In this document: positions 56,270-64,000 of the stretch, piece by piece
Position numbering within the stretch: position 1 is the stretch's first letter
How the letters are laid out: every line of letters begins with the position of its first letter
Origin: S5-A14a sp022766365
Lineage (GTDB): Bacteria > Bacillota > Clostridia > Peptostreptococcales > Anaerovoracaceae
Strand: one strand, 5' to 3'
DNA: 64,000 bases
NCBI GenBank assembly: GCA_050313295.1
Contig: JBNPLD010000002.1
Made by a program: the position numbers and the translations under genes
The notes under the pieces: generated by a model
The model's database searches: none
The model's input: the letters and a program-made list of their open reading frames with translations, nothing else
Told to the model about the DNA's origin: nothing

Positions 56270-58544
56270 CTTTTTTCCAATCTCCTTCCAAATTCATATT
56301 TATCAGGCCTGCCCAGTTTTCGAGGATTTTGAGTCCTGAGAAGAAACCTACGTCAGGACAAAGAGGTATGGTTGATGTCAGGCAGTCGAAGTCCAGGTTT
56401 GAATCATAGTTTGTAAGATAGATATCAGGTCGGTATCTGATGAGATCTTCATCCCTATTATCCCTATTGTAGTCAACTTCCACAGGAAGATCCATGCTGA
56501 TTTTACTGACGAAATTATCGTCTTGGGAGAAGTTCAAAATGCCGATTTTTACTATTTCTATACCGCAATCTATGCAGGATTCCAATATCCAGTCCAGGTT
56601 GTGGTTGTAGGTTATTATCATGAGCTTTTTCCCTTTAAGTATCGGCTTTATTCTTCGGATTCTAACTTCGTATTCATGTCTGCTTGCATCTATAATTGAC
56701 TCTATATCCGGAATTGATTGGCAGTGTTTATTTCCGGCTATCATGTAATTTGAGTCGGAATCCGATTTGTCAACCAGGTCTCTCATATATTTAAGCCAAT
56801 CTGTTGTTTGGGAATAACCTACAGGGAACGCAAGATCGCTAAAACAGGAATTGAAGTTCTTCTCAAAGAAATTACGTAAGATTTTTCCTGTATAATCATC
56901 ATAAGCCAGAATATTCAAATCGGCTTTTTTGAAATTTTTGAGACTTTCATAACTTGTATTGTATAAAAATCTACAGTTAACTTTTATGCCAAGCTTATCA
57001 AAAAAGCCTTTCATAGTCTGAAAATTCGTCTCGGTGTTTTTTGCAATTACTTTCTCAAAAATGATGTTAACAACGTGAGGCTCAGATGTTACCTCTTTAT
57101 CTATAACCTGTTTTGCAAGTTCCATATAGGTGGTCAGCATTCCCTGAAGATAGTCACCTGTGAGATTTCCATCTGCTTTTATAGTGAGAATTTTGGTCTT
57201 TTCGGTTGACATAGCCTTGATGCGATCTATGTCGTCACCGATGATTCCTGCCGGGCAGGAGCTGACTACCAAGATGGCAGGCGGCTCATTTAAAAGGAGT
57301 TGCTTGACTGTTGCCTCCAGGCTATCCATTCCTCCGAATACCATATCTGACTGATCCATCATCGTGGATACCAGATTCGGCGCAATTGGAGCAGGTAGCA
57401 GAGAGCCGCGCTCGAAGAGAGGGCGTCGGCCGGAAGAAGTTATCGTCTGATTTGAAATGTGTATACAGGACTTCGGGCTGTGAGCAACAACAGGAATGTC
57501 CATGAGATGAACGCCTGTGAACAGAGCTCCGTTAAATGCACAGCCGTGAAGAGGCTCATCATAGAGAAGGTTCTTTGAGAGCACAGGAGTAGAGTCATTG
57601 TCAGGACATATACCTGTCTTGTTATTACCGGAAGGGAAATCTTTTACCGTTACGTCTGGCGATTCTGCTTTTGAAGGGGAAGTTGAATCTGATGACACCC
57701 CGGAACATGTTTCTACTGTTGAGCAGCCGGGCATAAACAGCCTCTCCAGATTTTCATCATCCAGAGGCATGGCTTCGTGCAGACGAATTCCCTCAATGAG
57801 AGTATTCGCCAGTTCGGTAAATATTTGATTAATATCCTCATCACCGTATTCAACGGCTGTGACATTGTGTTCCTCCGCATCTGCAAATGACTGGCTGCGG
57901 GGCACCTGGGCAACTATGGGCAGATTAACGTTTTCGGCGAAGAGTTTAACTCTGGCTAATTCATTATTAAGACCTCGCTCATTAAATATTATCCCGGCCA
58001 CACGGTGCTCATTTTCGTCGGAGTTTTTGATCCCCTTAAGGATATTGTTTGCAGCGTATAGGGACATGAATTCTCCGGAGGTTACTATGAATATAATATC
58101 AGCATATTCTCTCCTGATGGGAACGGCAAATCCTCCACAAACCACATCTCCGAGGACATCGTATATGACAATGTCGTACTGTTGTTTTGTTTGAAATTGA
58201 TCCAGAAGTTCAAATGCGCTGATTATTCCCCTGCCTGCACAACCCACTCCCGGCTTCGGACCCCCTGCCTCAACGCAGCCTATATCGTTATACCCGGTGA
58301 AGAGAACTTTTGTTATGTCATAATCGATAGGCTTTACTTCTCGCATGTAATCCAGGATCGTTTTTATTTTCCTGCCGTGCATGAGAAGTTTAGTGGAGTC
58401 ATGTTTGGGGTCGCAACCCACTTGAAGCACATTGACTCCGAGCTTTGACAGGGAAGCCGAGATATTTGCGCTGATAGTGGATTTTCCGATTCCGCCTTTT
58501 CCGTATATTGCAATTTCTTTCGGTCCGTTTGGATTCTTTTTCAT
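56235..58544 (-). CDS. NifH-like reductase fused to a NifD-like catalytic domain
   Basis: 769 aa. Residues 1-270 are strongly NifH-like: P-loop GKGGIGKST (15-23), Cys102 in GVGCAGRG and Cys136 in GDVVCGGFA, the ligands of the bridging [4Fe-4S] cluster. A Ser/Thr/Asp-rich linker follows (272-325). Residues 326-769 form a component-1 domain with Cys335 (HGCAFNGA), Cys360 (HSPKSC) and Cys430 (SSCPAGIIGDD), all three P-cluster-type positions. At the position of the FeMo-cofactor Cys of NifD there is a Tyr (Tyr548, by-eye alignment), so nitrogen fixation is unlikely. A two-gene operon with the 465-aa partner. Confidence 0.87.
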   Translation of the reverse strand: MKKNPNGPKEIAIYGKGGIGKSTISANISASLSKLGVNVLQVGCDPKHDSTKLLMHGRKIKTILDYMREVKPIDYDITKVLFTGYNDIGCVEAGGPKPGVGCAGRGIISAFELLDQFQTKQQYDIVIYDVLGDVVCGGFAVPIRREYADIIFIVTSGEFMSLYAANNILKGIKNSDENEHRVAGIIFNERGLNNELARVKLFAENVNLPIVAQVPRSQSFADAEEHNVTAVEYGDEDINQIFTELANTLIEGIRLHEAMPLDDENLERLFMPGCSTVETCSGVSSDSTSPSKAESPDVTVKDFPSGNNKTGICPDNDSTPVLSKNLLYDEPLHGCAFNGALFTGVHLMDIPVVAHSPKSCIHISNQTITSSGRRPLFERGSLLPAPIAPNLVSTMMDQSDMVFGGMDSLEATVKQLLLNEPPAILVVSSCPAGIIGDDIDRIKAMSTEKTKILTIKADGNLTGDYLQGMLTTYMELAKQVIDKEVTSEPHVVNIIFEKVIAKNTETNFQTMKGFFDKLGIKVNCRFLYNTSYESLKNFKKADLNILAYDDYTGKILRNFFEKNFNSCFSDLAFPVGYSQTTDWLKYMRDLVDKSDSDSNYMIAGNKHCQSIPDIESIIDASRHEYEVRIRRIKPILKGKKLMIITYNHNLDWILESCIDCGIEIVKIGILNFSQDDNFVSKISMDLPVEVDYNRDNRDEDLIRYRPDIYLTNYDSNLDFDCLTSTIPLCPDVGFFSGLKILENWAGLINMNLEGDWKKDESYYDKYYSR

Positions 58545-58573
58545 TTTGTTATCTCCTTATAACCTGTGAGTTC

Positions 58574-58603
58574 AGTATATCCTAAAACCTCCACATATGG
58601 CAA
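58574..58603 (-). promoter_or_regulatory. Promoter of the nitrogenase-like operon
   Basis: On the minus strand TTGCCA (58603-58598), 18-base spacer, TATACT (58579-58574). An AAGGAG site lies about 10 bases before the ATG at 58544. Confidence 0.6.
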
Positions 58604-58632
58604 AATTTTTTTACTTTTTTTTGAATACTCTA

Positions 58633-58661
58633 TTGACATAGATAAAAACACGCTATATAAT
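58633..58661 (+). promoter_or_regulatory. Perfect consensus promoter of the PadR operon with overlapping dyad
   Basis: TTGACA (58633-58638), 17-base spacer, TATAAT (58656-58661). The inverted repeat CTATATAA...TTATATATAG begins within the -10 box and is a likely PadR operator. The region to 58783 is very AT-rich with TATATA runs. Confidence 0.85.
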
Positions 58662-58783
58662 ACAGAAAATTATATATAGATTTTTTATATATATATTTTT
58701 TTGAATCATATGATTTTTCAGCAATTTTGTGCAAGTTATGTCAAATTGCATTCAAAGTGGGAGCTAAAAGAAATGGAGGAAAA

Positions 58784-59092
58784 ATGTTTTCATTGTCAAG
58801 TACAATAATTGAACTTCTGATACTTTCCATTGTCAAACGCAGTGATTCTTACGGTTATGATATCTCTCAGAAGATTAAGATGGTTTCAGATATTAAGGAA
58901 TCTACCCTATATCCGATTTTAAAGAAGATGAATAAGAGCGGGTATCTGGAGAGTTATCTGGAGAATTATAACGGTAGAGCCAGAAAGTATTACAGAATCA
59001 CTCAAGATGGTAAGGAACATCTTGAGGAAATGGAAAAGGAGTGGGACAGATTTGTCTCTACCATAAATATGATAGGAGGTAGAAATGAATAA
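58784..59092 (+). CDS. PadR-family regulator
   Basis: 102 aa from ATG 58784 after GGAGG. A winged helix with DSYGYDISQKIK, STLYPILKKMNKSGYL and RKYYRITQDGKEHLEEM is the PadR signature. It overlaps the DUF1700 gene by 8 bases. PadR-DUF1700-DUF4097 operons are common in Firmicutes and are usually autoregulated, sometimes by envelope stress. Confidence 0.93.
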   Translation: MFSLSSTIIELLILSIVKRSDSYGYDISQKIKMVSDIKESTLYPILKKMNKSGYLESYLENYNGRARKYYRITQDGKEHLEEMEKEWDRFVSTINMIGGRNE

Positions 59093-59717
59093 TCCGGTGG
59101 ATAACAAAATAACGGGAACGACATGTGAGCCAAAGAATGCCAACCCATTTAAAAACCCTGCGAAAGAAAAATATTTGAGTGAGTTAAAAGGTAGAATCGT
59201 TAAACTGCCACATGAGGAATACGAGGACGCAGTAAGCTATTTTGCGGAATATATTGAGGATGCAGGACTTGAAACTTATAACGACATCTGTAGAGAACTG
59301 GGGACACCTAAGGAGGCGTCTAAGGAACTTCTTGTGAGAATGTTGAATAAAAAAGAAATAACTTCTAAAAACCCGACAATTGTTATTATTGCAATACTGG
59401 CAATTCTCAGCGCCCCAATTTCCATTCCGATATTTGCAGTGCTTGTTGCCCTGCTCATTACAGCGGCAGCTCTCATTGGAGCTTTGCTTCTATGCCTTGT
59501 TGCCGGGATCATAGCGGCTGCCGTGATGGGCGTCAAATCAATCATTGTCGGAGCAGCAGCTATAGGCGGAGGAGTAACGGGAGGTGCAATTTTCTTATTC
59601 GGAACAGGGTTCCTGATTCTTGGAGCCGGACTTCTAGTTGCTGTTGGTATCGTGAAGCTGATAGAGCTTGTCATATATCTTGTCGGCAGATTGTATTACA
59701 GAGTGAGCAGGAGGTAA
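59085..59717 (+). CDS. DUF1700 membrane protein
   Basis: 210 aa. A soluble N-terminal helical domain (LSELKGRIVKLPHEEYEDAV...RELGTPKEASKEL) matches the DUF1700/HAAS pattern; three to four hydrophobic segments follow from residue 98. The function is unknown; it is nearly always adjacent to PadR and DUF4097. Confidence 0.9.
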   Translation: MNNPVDNKITGTTCEPKNANPFKNPAKEKYLSELKGRIVKLPHEEYEDAVSYFAEYIEDAGLETYNDICRELGTPKEASKELLVRMLNKKEITSKNPTIVIIAILAILSAPISIPIFAVLVALLITAAALIGALLLCLVAGIIAAAVMGVKSIIVGAAAIGGGVTGGAIFLFGTGFLILGAGLLVAVGIVKLIELVIYLVGRLYYRVSRR

Positions 59718-59721
59718 TGAG

Positions 59722-60531
59722 ATGAAAAAAGCAATCAGGATAGCCTTGATAACTTCCCTGGCGTTCATACTTCTCGGGGGAGGCATGATGATTGGAGGAT
59801 GGCTTCTTGGAGGTGAGCATAGTTTCAAAGATATTGATTTAAACACAATGCGAAAGTATCACATCACCGAAAAGAGCTTTGATGAAGAAATTAAAAATGT
59901 AGAAGTAGACGTAAACAGATATCCTGTATCATTCAAGAAAAGCGATGACGATAGGGTTCGGGTCAAAATAAGAGCCAAAAATGACAAGGATATCAATTTA
60001 ACCCATAAAGGTGATAAACTTCAAATTAAAGAAGCAAATTCATCATCAAAACATACAGATGCCGATCTGAATCTCATTGGTGACATTTTTCATGTTCATA
60101 CCGAAGAGGATATAATTATTTATCTTCCGGAGAAGGATTATGACAAAGTAATGATAAACGGTGTAGGCGGTTACATTAATATTGATAAAGTGAGCATCAA
60201 AAATCTTGAAATAGATTTTGAAGCAGGAGATATTAAAATTAAAAAGTCCAGAATTTCAGGTGGAAAAATAAAGGCTGATACCGGTTCTGTAGAAGTTGAA
60301 GGAAGCGTCTTATCGGATGTGAATATTGATACAGGAGCAGGAGATATTGAAATCGAAACCGGTGAATTGAAAAATGTCAATCTGAAAGCAGATGTGGGCG
60401 ACGTAGGCCTTGATAGGATAAAATACGACGGTGGAAGTATTTCTGTTGACATTGGTGACCTGGATGAAGACAATGTAAAATATATATCGCCGGTACATAA
60501 AAAGGTCAGTTTTTCGGATGACGACGAATAA
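59722..60531 (+). CDS. DUF4097 beta-helix protein with N-terminal membrane anchor
   Basis: 269 aa. One membrane helix at residues 5-30, then a repetitive beta-rich region (VEVDVNRYPVSF, GGYINIDKVSIKNLEIDF, GDIKIKKSRISGGKIK, GDIEIETGELKNVNLK), typical of DUF4097 stacked beta-strands, predicted outside the membrane. Acidic C-terminus. Starts 4 bases after DUF1700. Confidence 0.9.
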   Translation: MKKAIRIALITSLAFILLGGGMMIGGWLLGGEHSFKDIDLNTMRKYHITEKSFDEEIKNVEVDVNRYPVSFKKSDDDRVRVKIRAKNDKDINLTHKGDKLQIKEANSSSKHTDADLNLIGDIFHVHTEEDIIIYLPEKDYDKVMINGVGGYINIDKVSIKNLEIDFEAGDIKIKKSRISGGKIKADTGSVEVEGSVLSDVNIDTGAGDIEIETGELKNVNLKADVGDVGLDRIKYDGGSISVDIGDLDEDNVKYISPVHKKVSFSDDDE

Positions 60532-60672
60532 AGTATAAGACCCAAATAAAGTAAAACTGATTTTAGAATATATAGAAATATTATGAAATATAACTTGGCA
60601 AGTGGGTATGTTTTAACACTTGAGGACATGGCTGTTTCAGTCTTTAAGATACATAACCAGTATGGACCATAG

Positions 60673-60712
60673 AAGTGGAGCGGTTAGAGGTTCTTCTCTA
60701 ATCGCTTCACTT
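60673..60712 (+). terminator. Terminator-like hairpin after the PadR operon
   Basis: AAGTGGAGCGGTTAGAG pairs with CTCTAATCGCTTCACTT with a few G-T pairs, ending in TTATTTA. Confidence 0.6.
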
Positions 60713-60720
60713 ATTTAATA

Positions 60721-60985
60721 TAATAGGGTAAGTGGTTGACCATGTGAGGTCGCTTTTGGGGTCTTGGCAACCGAAAAAGCAACCGTCGCTCTCCCCACCT
60801 TGTTATATGCATTTAAGCAGGTTGGGACAATACGGAAGCTTTCGTGTAGCGAGCTGAAATGTGCGGTAGAAAGCACCGGTTGGACAGCTACAAAATATAC
60901 TCGGGAGGTCATTACGATAAGCGTAGGAATCGATGTTTCAAAAGGTAAAAGTACCGCCTGTGTCGTGAAACCTTATGGTGAGTAG
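60721..60985 (+). mobile_element. Remnant of an IS110-family left end with the start of its transposase
   Basis: The frame at about 60910-60985 reads ISVGIDVSKGKSTACVVKPY, the N-terminus of an IS110 DEDD transposase, preceded by GGGAGG and cut off by TAG after about 25 codons. The roughly 180 bases before it have the character of an IS110 5' non-coding end, which in complete elements encodes the bridge RNA. Nothing of the remaining transposase or the right end is visible. The left boundary is uncertain. Confidence 0.7.
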
Positions 60986-61094
60986 TCATGATTGCGAAAA
61001 ATATTGAGTAGGTCAGAGAGAACTCCGGTCACGTTTTTTGTTAATAATGTTTCTGATTAATCCGAAACAGGTTTAATTATAGTATCTCTTATGA

Positions 61095-61119
61095 TATAAT
61101 TGCTATATAGAAACTATAT
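61095..61119 (+). promoter_or_regulatory. Promoter -10 box and palindromic operator of the MarR gene
   Basis: TATAAT (61095-61100) is followed by the inverted repeat ATATAG-AAA-CTATAT (61105-61119) over the expected transcript start, a typical place for MarR autorepression. Confidence 0.65.
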
Positions 61120-61134
61120 TGACGGAGATCGGTT

Positions 61135-61563
61135 ATGGATTTAAAGACTGCACTTACAGAACTGCAATGTGAAATGGTTGCGGAGAGAAACCTTGTAAAC
61201 CCAAAAGAAATTACATGGCTTCAATATGATATTCTATATCAGGTTGAAAAACAAGGAGAAGTTTTGCCTTCAGACTTAAGTTTAATATTAGGGGTATCGA
61301 GGACTAAATTATCAAAAGCATTAAAAAATCTAAAGCAAATGGAATATATAGAGCAATTTCCAAATAAATCAGATGGAAGAGAGTTATACACTTCTTTAAC
61401 CGATAGTGGGGAGGAGCTTTTAGAAAGTATTTCAGAAAATCATATTTCCATTTACAAAATAGCACTGGAATCTTTTACCGAAGAAGAACAGAAAGAGTTT
61501 GTTCATCTGTCCAATATTTTGTCTGATGAATTGCGAAAGGCAAGGATAGAAAAAGATGAATGA
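61135..61563 (+). CDS. MarR-family regulator
   Basis: 142 aa winged helix protein with LPSDLSLILGVSRTKLSKALKNL and a wing with SDGRELYTSLTDSG. Start after GGAGATCGGTT. It overlaps the UvrA-like gene by 8 bases and probably controls it. The pair is a self-contained two-gene unit of the kind that often senses a drug or DNA-damaging compound. Confidence 0.87.
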   Translation: MDLKTALTELQCEMVAERNLVNPKEITWLQYDILYQVEKQGEVLPSDLSLILGVSRTKLSKALKNLKQMEYIEQFPNKSDGRELYTSLTDSGEELLESISENHISIYKIALESFTEEEQKEFVHLSNILSDELRKARIEKDE

Positions 61564-63820
61564 TTACATAATTGTAAAAAATGCCGGGACAAATAACCTG
61601 AAAAATATATCAATAGAAATCCCTAAGCATAAAATCGTTGCAGTTACCGGGGTTTCCGGTTCAGGGAAGTCGTCTTTTGTATTTGATACCATTGCTTGTG
61701 AATCACAAAGGCTACTTAATGAAACTTATTCTTCTTATATACAAAATTTATTGCCTAAATATAGAAAACCACCTGTAGATTCCATATCAAATCTTCCGGT
61801 TTCATTGGTCATAAATCAAAAGAGAATTCGTGGTAATTCAAGATCAACAGTTGGTACGGTTACAGATATATATGCAGATTTAAGGCTTTTGTACTCTAGA
61901 ATCGCCCGACCTTTTATAGGTTATTCCATGAAATATTCCTTCAATAATTCAGAAGGAATGTGCAGGACATGTCAAGGGTTAGGAGAGGTTAAGTCAATTG
62001 ACCTTAATGAATTAATAGATTTTGATAAGTCTTTAAATGATAATGCGATAAATTTTCCGACTTTTAAAGACGGTGGATGGAGGCTTACGCGATATACAGA
62101 GTCGGGATTTTTTGATAATAATAAAAAAATATCTGACTACAGTAAAGATGAACTTGATTTACTTTTTCATTCTCCAAAAATAAAACCGGAGAATCCGAGT
62201 TCGAATTGGCATAAAACAGCAAAATATTGTGGAGTAATTCCAAGAATTATGGAGAGCTTTGTAAACGTCCAAAATCCACAGTATAAAAAGGAAATTGATA
62301 GAATTTTAGTAAAAGAAACCTGTCCGGATTGCCACGGAGCAAGGCTTAATGAAGAAGTCTTAAGTGCGAAAATAAGAGGGAAGTCTATAGCAGATTGCTG
62401 CAATATGGAAATTAACGATCTCTTTGATTTTGTAGATGAAATAAAAACGGAAAATGTTCAGGAAATTACACACGGATTAAAAATTAAATTAAAAAGTTTA
62501 TCTCTTGTTGGTTTAGACTACCTGAAACTGAATCAACCTACCGTAATTTTATCCGGAGGCGAATCCCAAAGAATTAAGATGATAAAATATCTTAACAGCT
62601 CTTTGTCCGATGTTCTGTATATTTTTGATGAGCCGAGTGTAGGACTTCACCCGGAGGATATTCATGGAATTATAAATATTTTTAAGGGACTTAAAGATAA
62701 GGGAAATTCGGTACTGTATGTTGACCATGATCCGGATATGATTAAAGAAAGTGATTATGTTATAAATTTTGGAGAAGGAGCAGGAAGACAAGGAGGGGAA
62801 ATAACCTTTCAGGGGGATTTTTCCCAATTGTTAAAGTCTGATACAGTAACTGCAAGGGCATTATCAAAAGAACATCATATAAGAGGAGAAAGGAAAAAAT
62901 TTACAGCATTTTACGAATTAAATAATGTTTCCAGGCATAATATCGAAAACTTATCCGTTAAAATTCCTAAAAATGCTCTCACTCTGGTAACAGGTCTGGC
63001 AGGTTCGGGAAAAAGTACCCTGATAAGAGAAATATTTAAAGATAAGTATCCTGACTCTACTGTTTTAGATCAAAGTTTGCCGAGGGGCTCCAGTCGTTCA
63101 AATGTCGTCACTTATTTGGGCATACATGATGAAATTAAAAAAATATTTAGTGAGGAAAATAAGACAGACAAATCATTGTTTTCAGTTACAGGTAAGGGAG
63201 CTTGCTCTGAATGTAAGGGAAAGGGAACCATAAAACTTGACTTAGCTTATTTGGGTGATTCTGAGTATACTTGTGAAAAATGCCAAGGCAAAAGATTTAA
63301 CGATAAGGCACTTTCTTGTTTATACCGAGGTAAAGATATCAGTCAAATTTTTGAATTGACTGTGATAGAAGCTGTTGATATATTTTATGATAATCCTAAA
63401 ATTAATGCTGCTTTGGAGTCATTAATCAAAGCAAATCTATCTTATATGAAACTGGGGCAAACGTTGGATACCTACTCCGGGGGTGAACTTCAAAGACTGA
63501 AAACAGCTCAAATGTTATTAAATAATACCTCAGAAATAATTATATTAGATGAGCCTACCACAGGACTTCACGAATCTGATATAGATAATTTAATGAATCT
63601 TATACATGAATTGATTAGACAAGGATATACGCTTATAATAATAGAACACAATCTTTCTGTTATCAGTGAGGCGGATTGGATAATAGACCTTGGGCCCAAA
63701 GGAGGGAACCTGGGAGGTAAACTGATATTTCAAGGTTATCCGATAGATTTCATCAAATGCAAGGATTCTTATACAGCGCTGCATTTAAGACAATTTGTTA
63801 ATATGCATAAAAATAATTAA
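61556..63820 (+). CDS. UvrA-like excinuclease ATPase, short (UvrA2/DrrC-type)
   Basis: 754 aa, shorter than UvrA (about 940 aa). Two ABC modules: Walker A GVSGSGKSS with signature LSGGESQRIK, and GLAGSGKST with YSGGELQRLK. Zinc sites CRTCQG, CPDCHG, CSECKG and CEKCQG remain. The UvrB-binding insertion appears reduced. UvrA2-like proteins associate with tolerance to DNA-binding antibiotics. Codon use is more A-rich than its neighbours, which may mean acquisition. Confidence 0.87.
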   Translation: MNDYIIVKNAGTNNLKNISIEIPKHKIVAVTGVSGSGKSSFVFDTIACESQRLLNETYSSYIQNLLPKYRKPPVDSISNLPVSLVINQKRIRGNSRSTVGTVTDIYADLRLLYSRIARPFIGYSMKYSFNNSEGMCRTCQGLGEVKSIDLNELIDFDKSLNDNAINFPTFKDGGWRLTRYTESGFFDNNKKISDYSKDELDLLFHSPKIKPENPSSNWHKTAKYCGVIPRIMESFVNVQNPQYKKEIDRILVKETCPDCHGARLNEEVLSAKIRGKSIADCCNMEINDLFDFVDEIKTENVQEITHGLKIKLKSLSLVGLDYLKLNQPTVILSGGESQRIKMIKYLNSSLSDVLYIFDEPSVGLHPEDIHGIINIFKGLKDKGNSVLYVDHDPDMIKESDYVINFGEGAGRQGGEITFQGDFSQLLKSDTVTARALSKEHHIRGERKKFTAFYELNNVSRHNIENLSVKIPKNALTLVTGLAGSGKSTLIREIFKDKYPDSTVLDQSLPRGSSRSNVVTYLGIHDEIKKIFSEENKTDKSLFSVTGKGACSECKGKGTIKLDLAYLGDSEYTCEKCQGKRFNDKALSCLYRGKDISQIFELTVIEAVDIFYDNPKINAALESLIKANLSYMKLGQTLDTYSGGELQRLKTAQMLLNNTSEIIILDEPTTGLHESDIDNLMNLIHELIRQGYTLIIIEHNLSVISEADWIIDLGPKGGNLGGKLIFQGYPIDFIKCKDSYTALHLRQFVNMHKNN

Positions 63821-64000
63821 TTGTATTATTAAATAATATTCATGAAGAGGATTTGTATGTGTGTGCCGAATTATGGTACAGGCGCTTTTTATTCAGATAT
63901 GTTTTTATGTTATTTTTATGCTATTTGAACAGTGGTGTGCAAATGAGAAGAAATCCATATCAAAAAATTAAGCGCCGATTGTAAAATGAAGTTGGACATC
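63821..64000. other. End of window, no gene recognised
   Basis: A palindrome TATTATT-A-AATAATA follows the UvrA-like stop (about 63824-63838). A 13-codon frame at 63943-63984 is too short to call. On the minus strand a frame enters from beyond the edge and stops near 63969 (ending FTIGA); it could be the tail of a gene outside the window. Confidence 0.3.

Noticed and set aside
57160..58448. Several plus-strand open frames opposite the NifH-NifD fusion
   Set aside because: They are short, lack ribosome sites and lie opposite strongly conserved coding sequence.
54872..58544. A nitrogen-fixation (nif) cluster
   Set aside because: No nifB, nifE/N, nifV or molybdenum genes are nearby, the partner chain lacks a P-cluster Cys, and the FeMo-cofactor Cys position holds a Tyr by eye.
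60764..60985. An intact 73-residue gene
   Set aside because: Only its last 25 codons resemble protein (IS110 transposase N-terminus); the rest is the element's non-coding end.
1..64000. CRISPR arrays or rRNA genes
   Set aside because: No regularly spaced direct repeats and no rRNA-like sequence were seen; the only tRNA is tRNA-Gly.

Overview
The window looks like the chromosome of an anaerobic, moderately AT-rich Clostridia member. The evidence is an Rnf complex in C-D-G-E-A-B order, FabK-type enoyl reductases, a two-subunit iron-sulfur serine dehydratase, ECF transporter genes, strong AGGAGG ribosome binding sites and frequent TTG starts. A family such as Anaerovoracaceae/Eubacteriales is a guess from gene content, not something the sequence proves. 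All calls were made by reading translations and DNA by eye; no database search was run.

Layout. 1-7351: a type II fatty-acid synthesis operon (accA end, fabH, fabK, a second FabK-like flavoprotein, fabD, fabG, fabF, fabZ) closed by a MarR/FabT-like regulator. 7352-17500: regulators (TetR, XRE, MerR, ArsR), an Orn/Lys/Arg decarboxylase, a frameshifted YfcC-type carrier with an M20 amidohydrolase, sdaAB/sdaAA and an AlkD-like protein. 17703-22954: rnfCDGEAB. 23147-28211: ecfA1-ecfA2-ecfT, queT, trmB and an aminotransferase. 28300-34827: tRNA-Gly, a TetR, a candidate small RNA, then an XRE-cupin regulator with potABCD and a short-chain dehydrogenase. 34841-35592: an IS200/IS605-type element. 35652-45986: an FHA-SEDS fusion with its partner PBP, yhaM, a short recD2, comFC, a structured RNA, yhdT-panF and a BaiN-like flavoprotein. 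45987-47385: purine nucleoside phosphorylase and TetR on the minus strand. 47623-54759: a three-gene redox/kinase operon that begins with a 1166-residue fusion flavoprotein. 54872-58544 (minus): a two-gene nitrogenase-like system. 58633-63820: PadR-DUF1700-DUF4097, an IS110 remnant, and a MarR-UvrA-like pair.

How it works together. The metabolic theme is anaerobic amino-acid and polyamine use (serine dehydratase, decarboxylase, M20 hydrolase, aminotransferase, polyamine uptake). The Rnf complex would link ferredoxin oxidation to NAD reduction and an ion gradient. The two most unusual loci are the nitrogenase-like system and the 1166-residue fusion. In the first, a clearly NifH-like reductase is fused to a NifD-like catalytic domain and paired with a second component-1 chain that has lost a cluster cysteine; no nif assembly genes are present. 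In the second, a BON-like domain, a GlpA-like FAD domain, a BFD-type iron-sulfur domain, a second FAD oxidoreductase and DUF1667 form one polypeptide, upstream of an alkyl-DHAP-synthase-like oxidase and an FGGY kinase.
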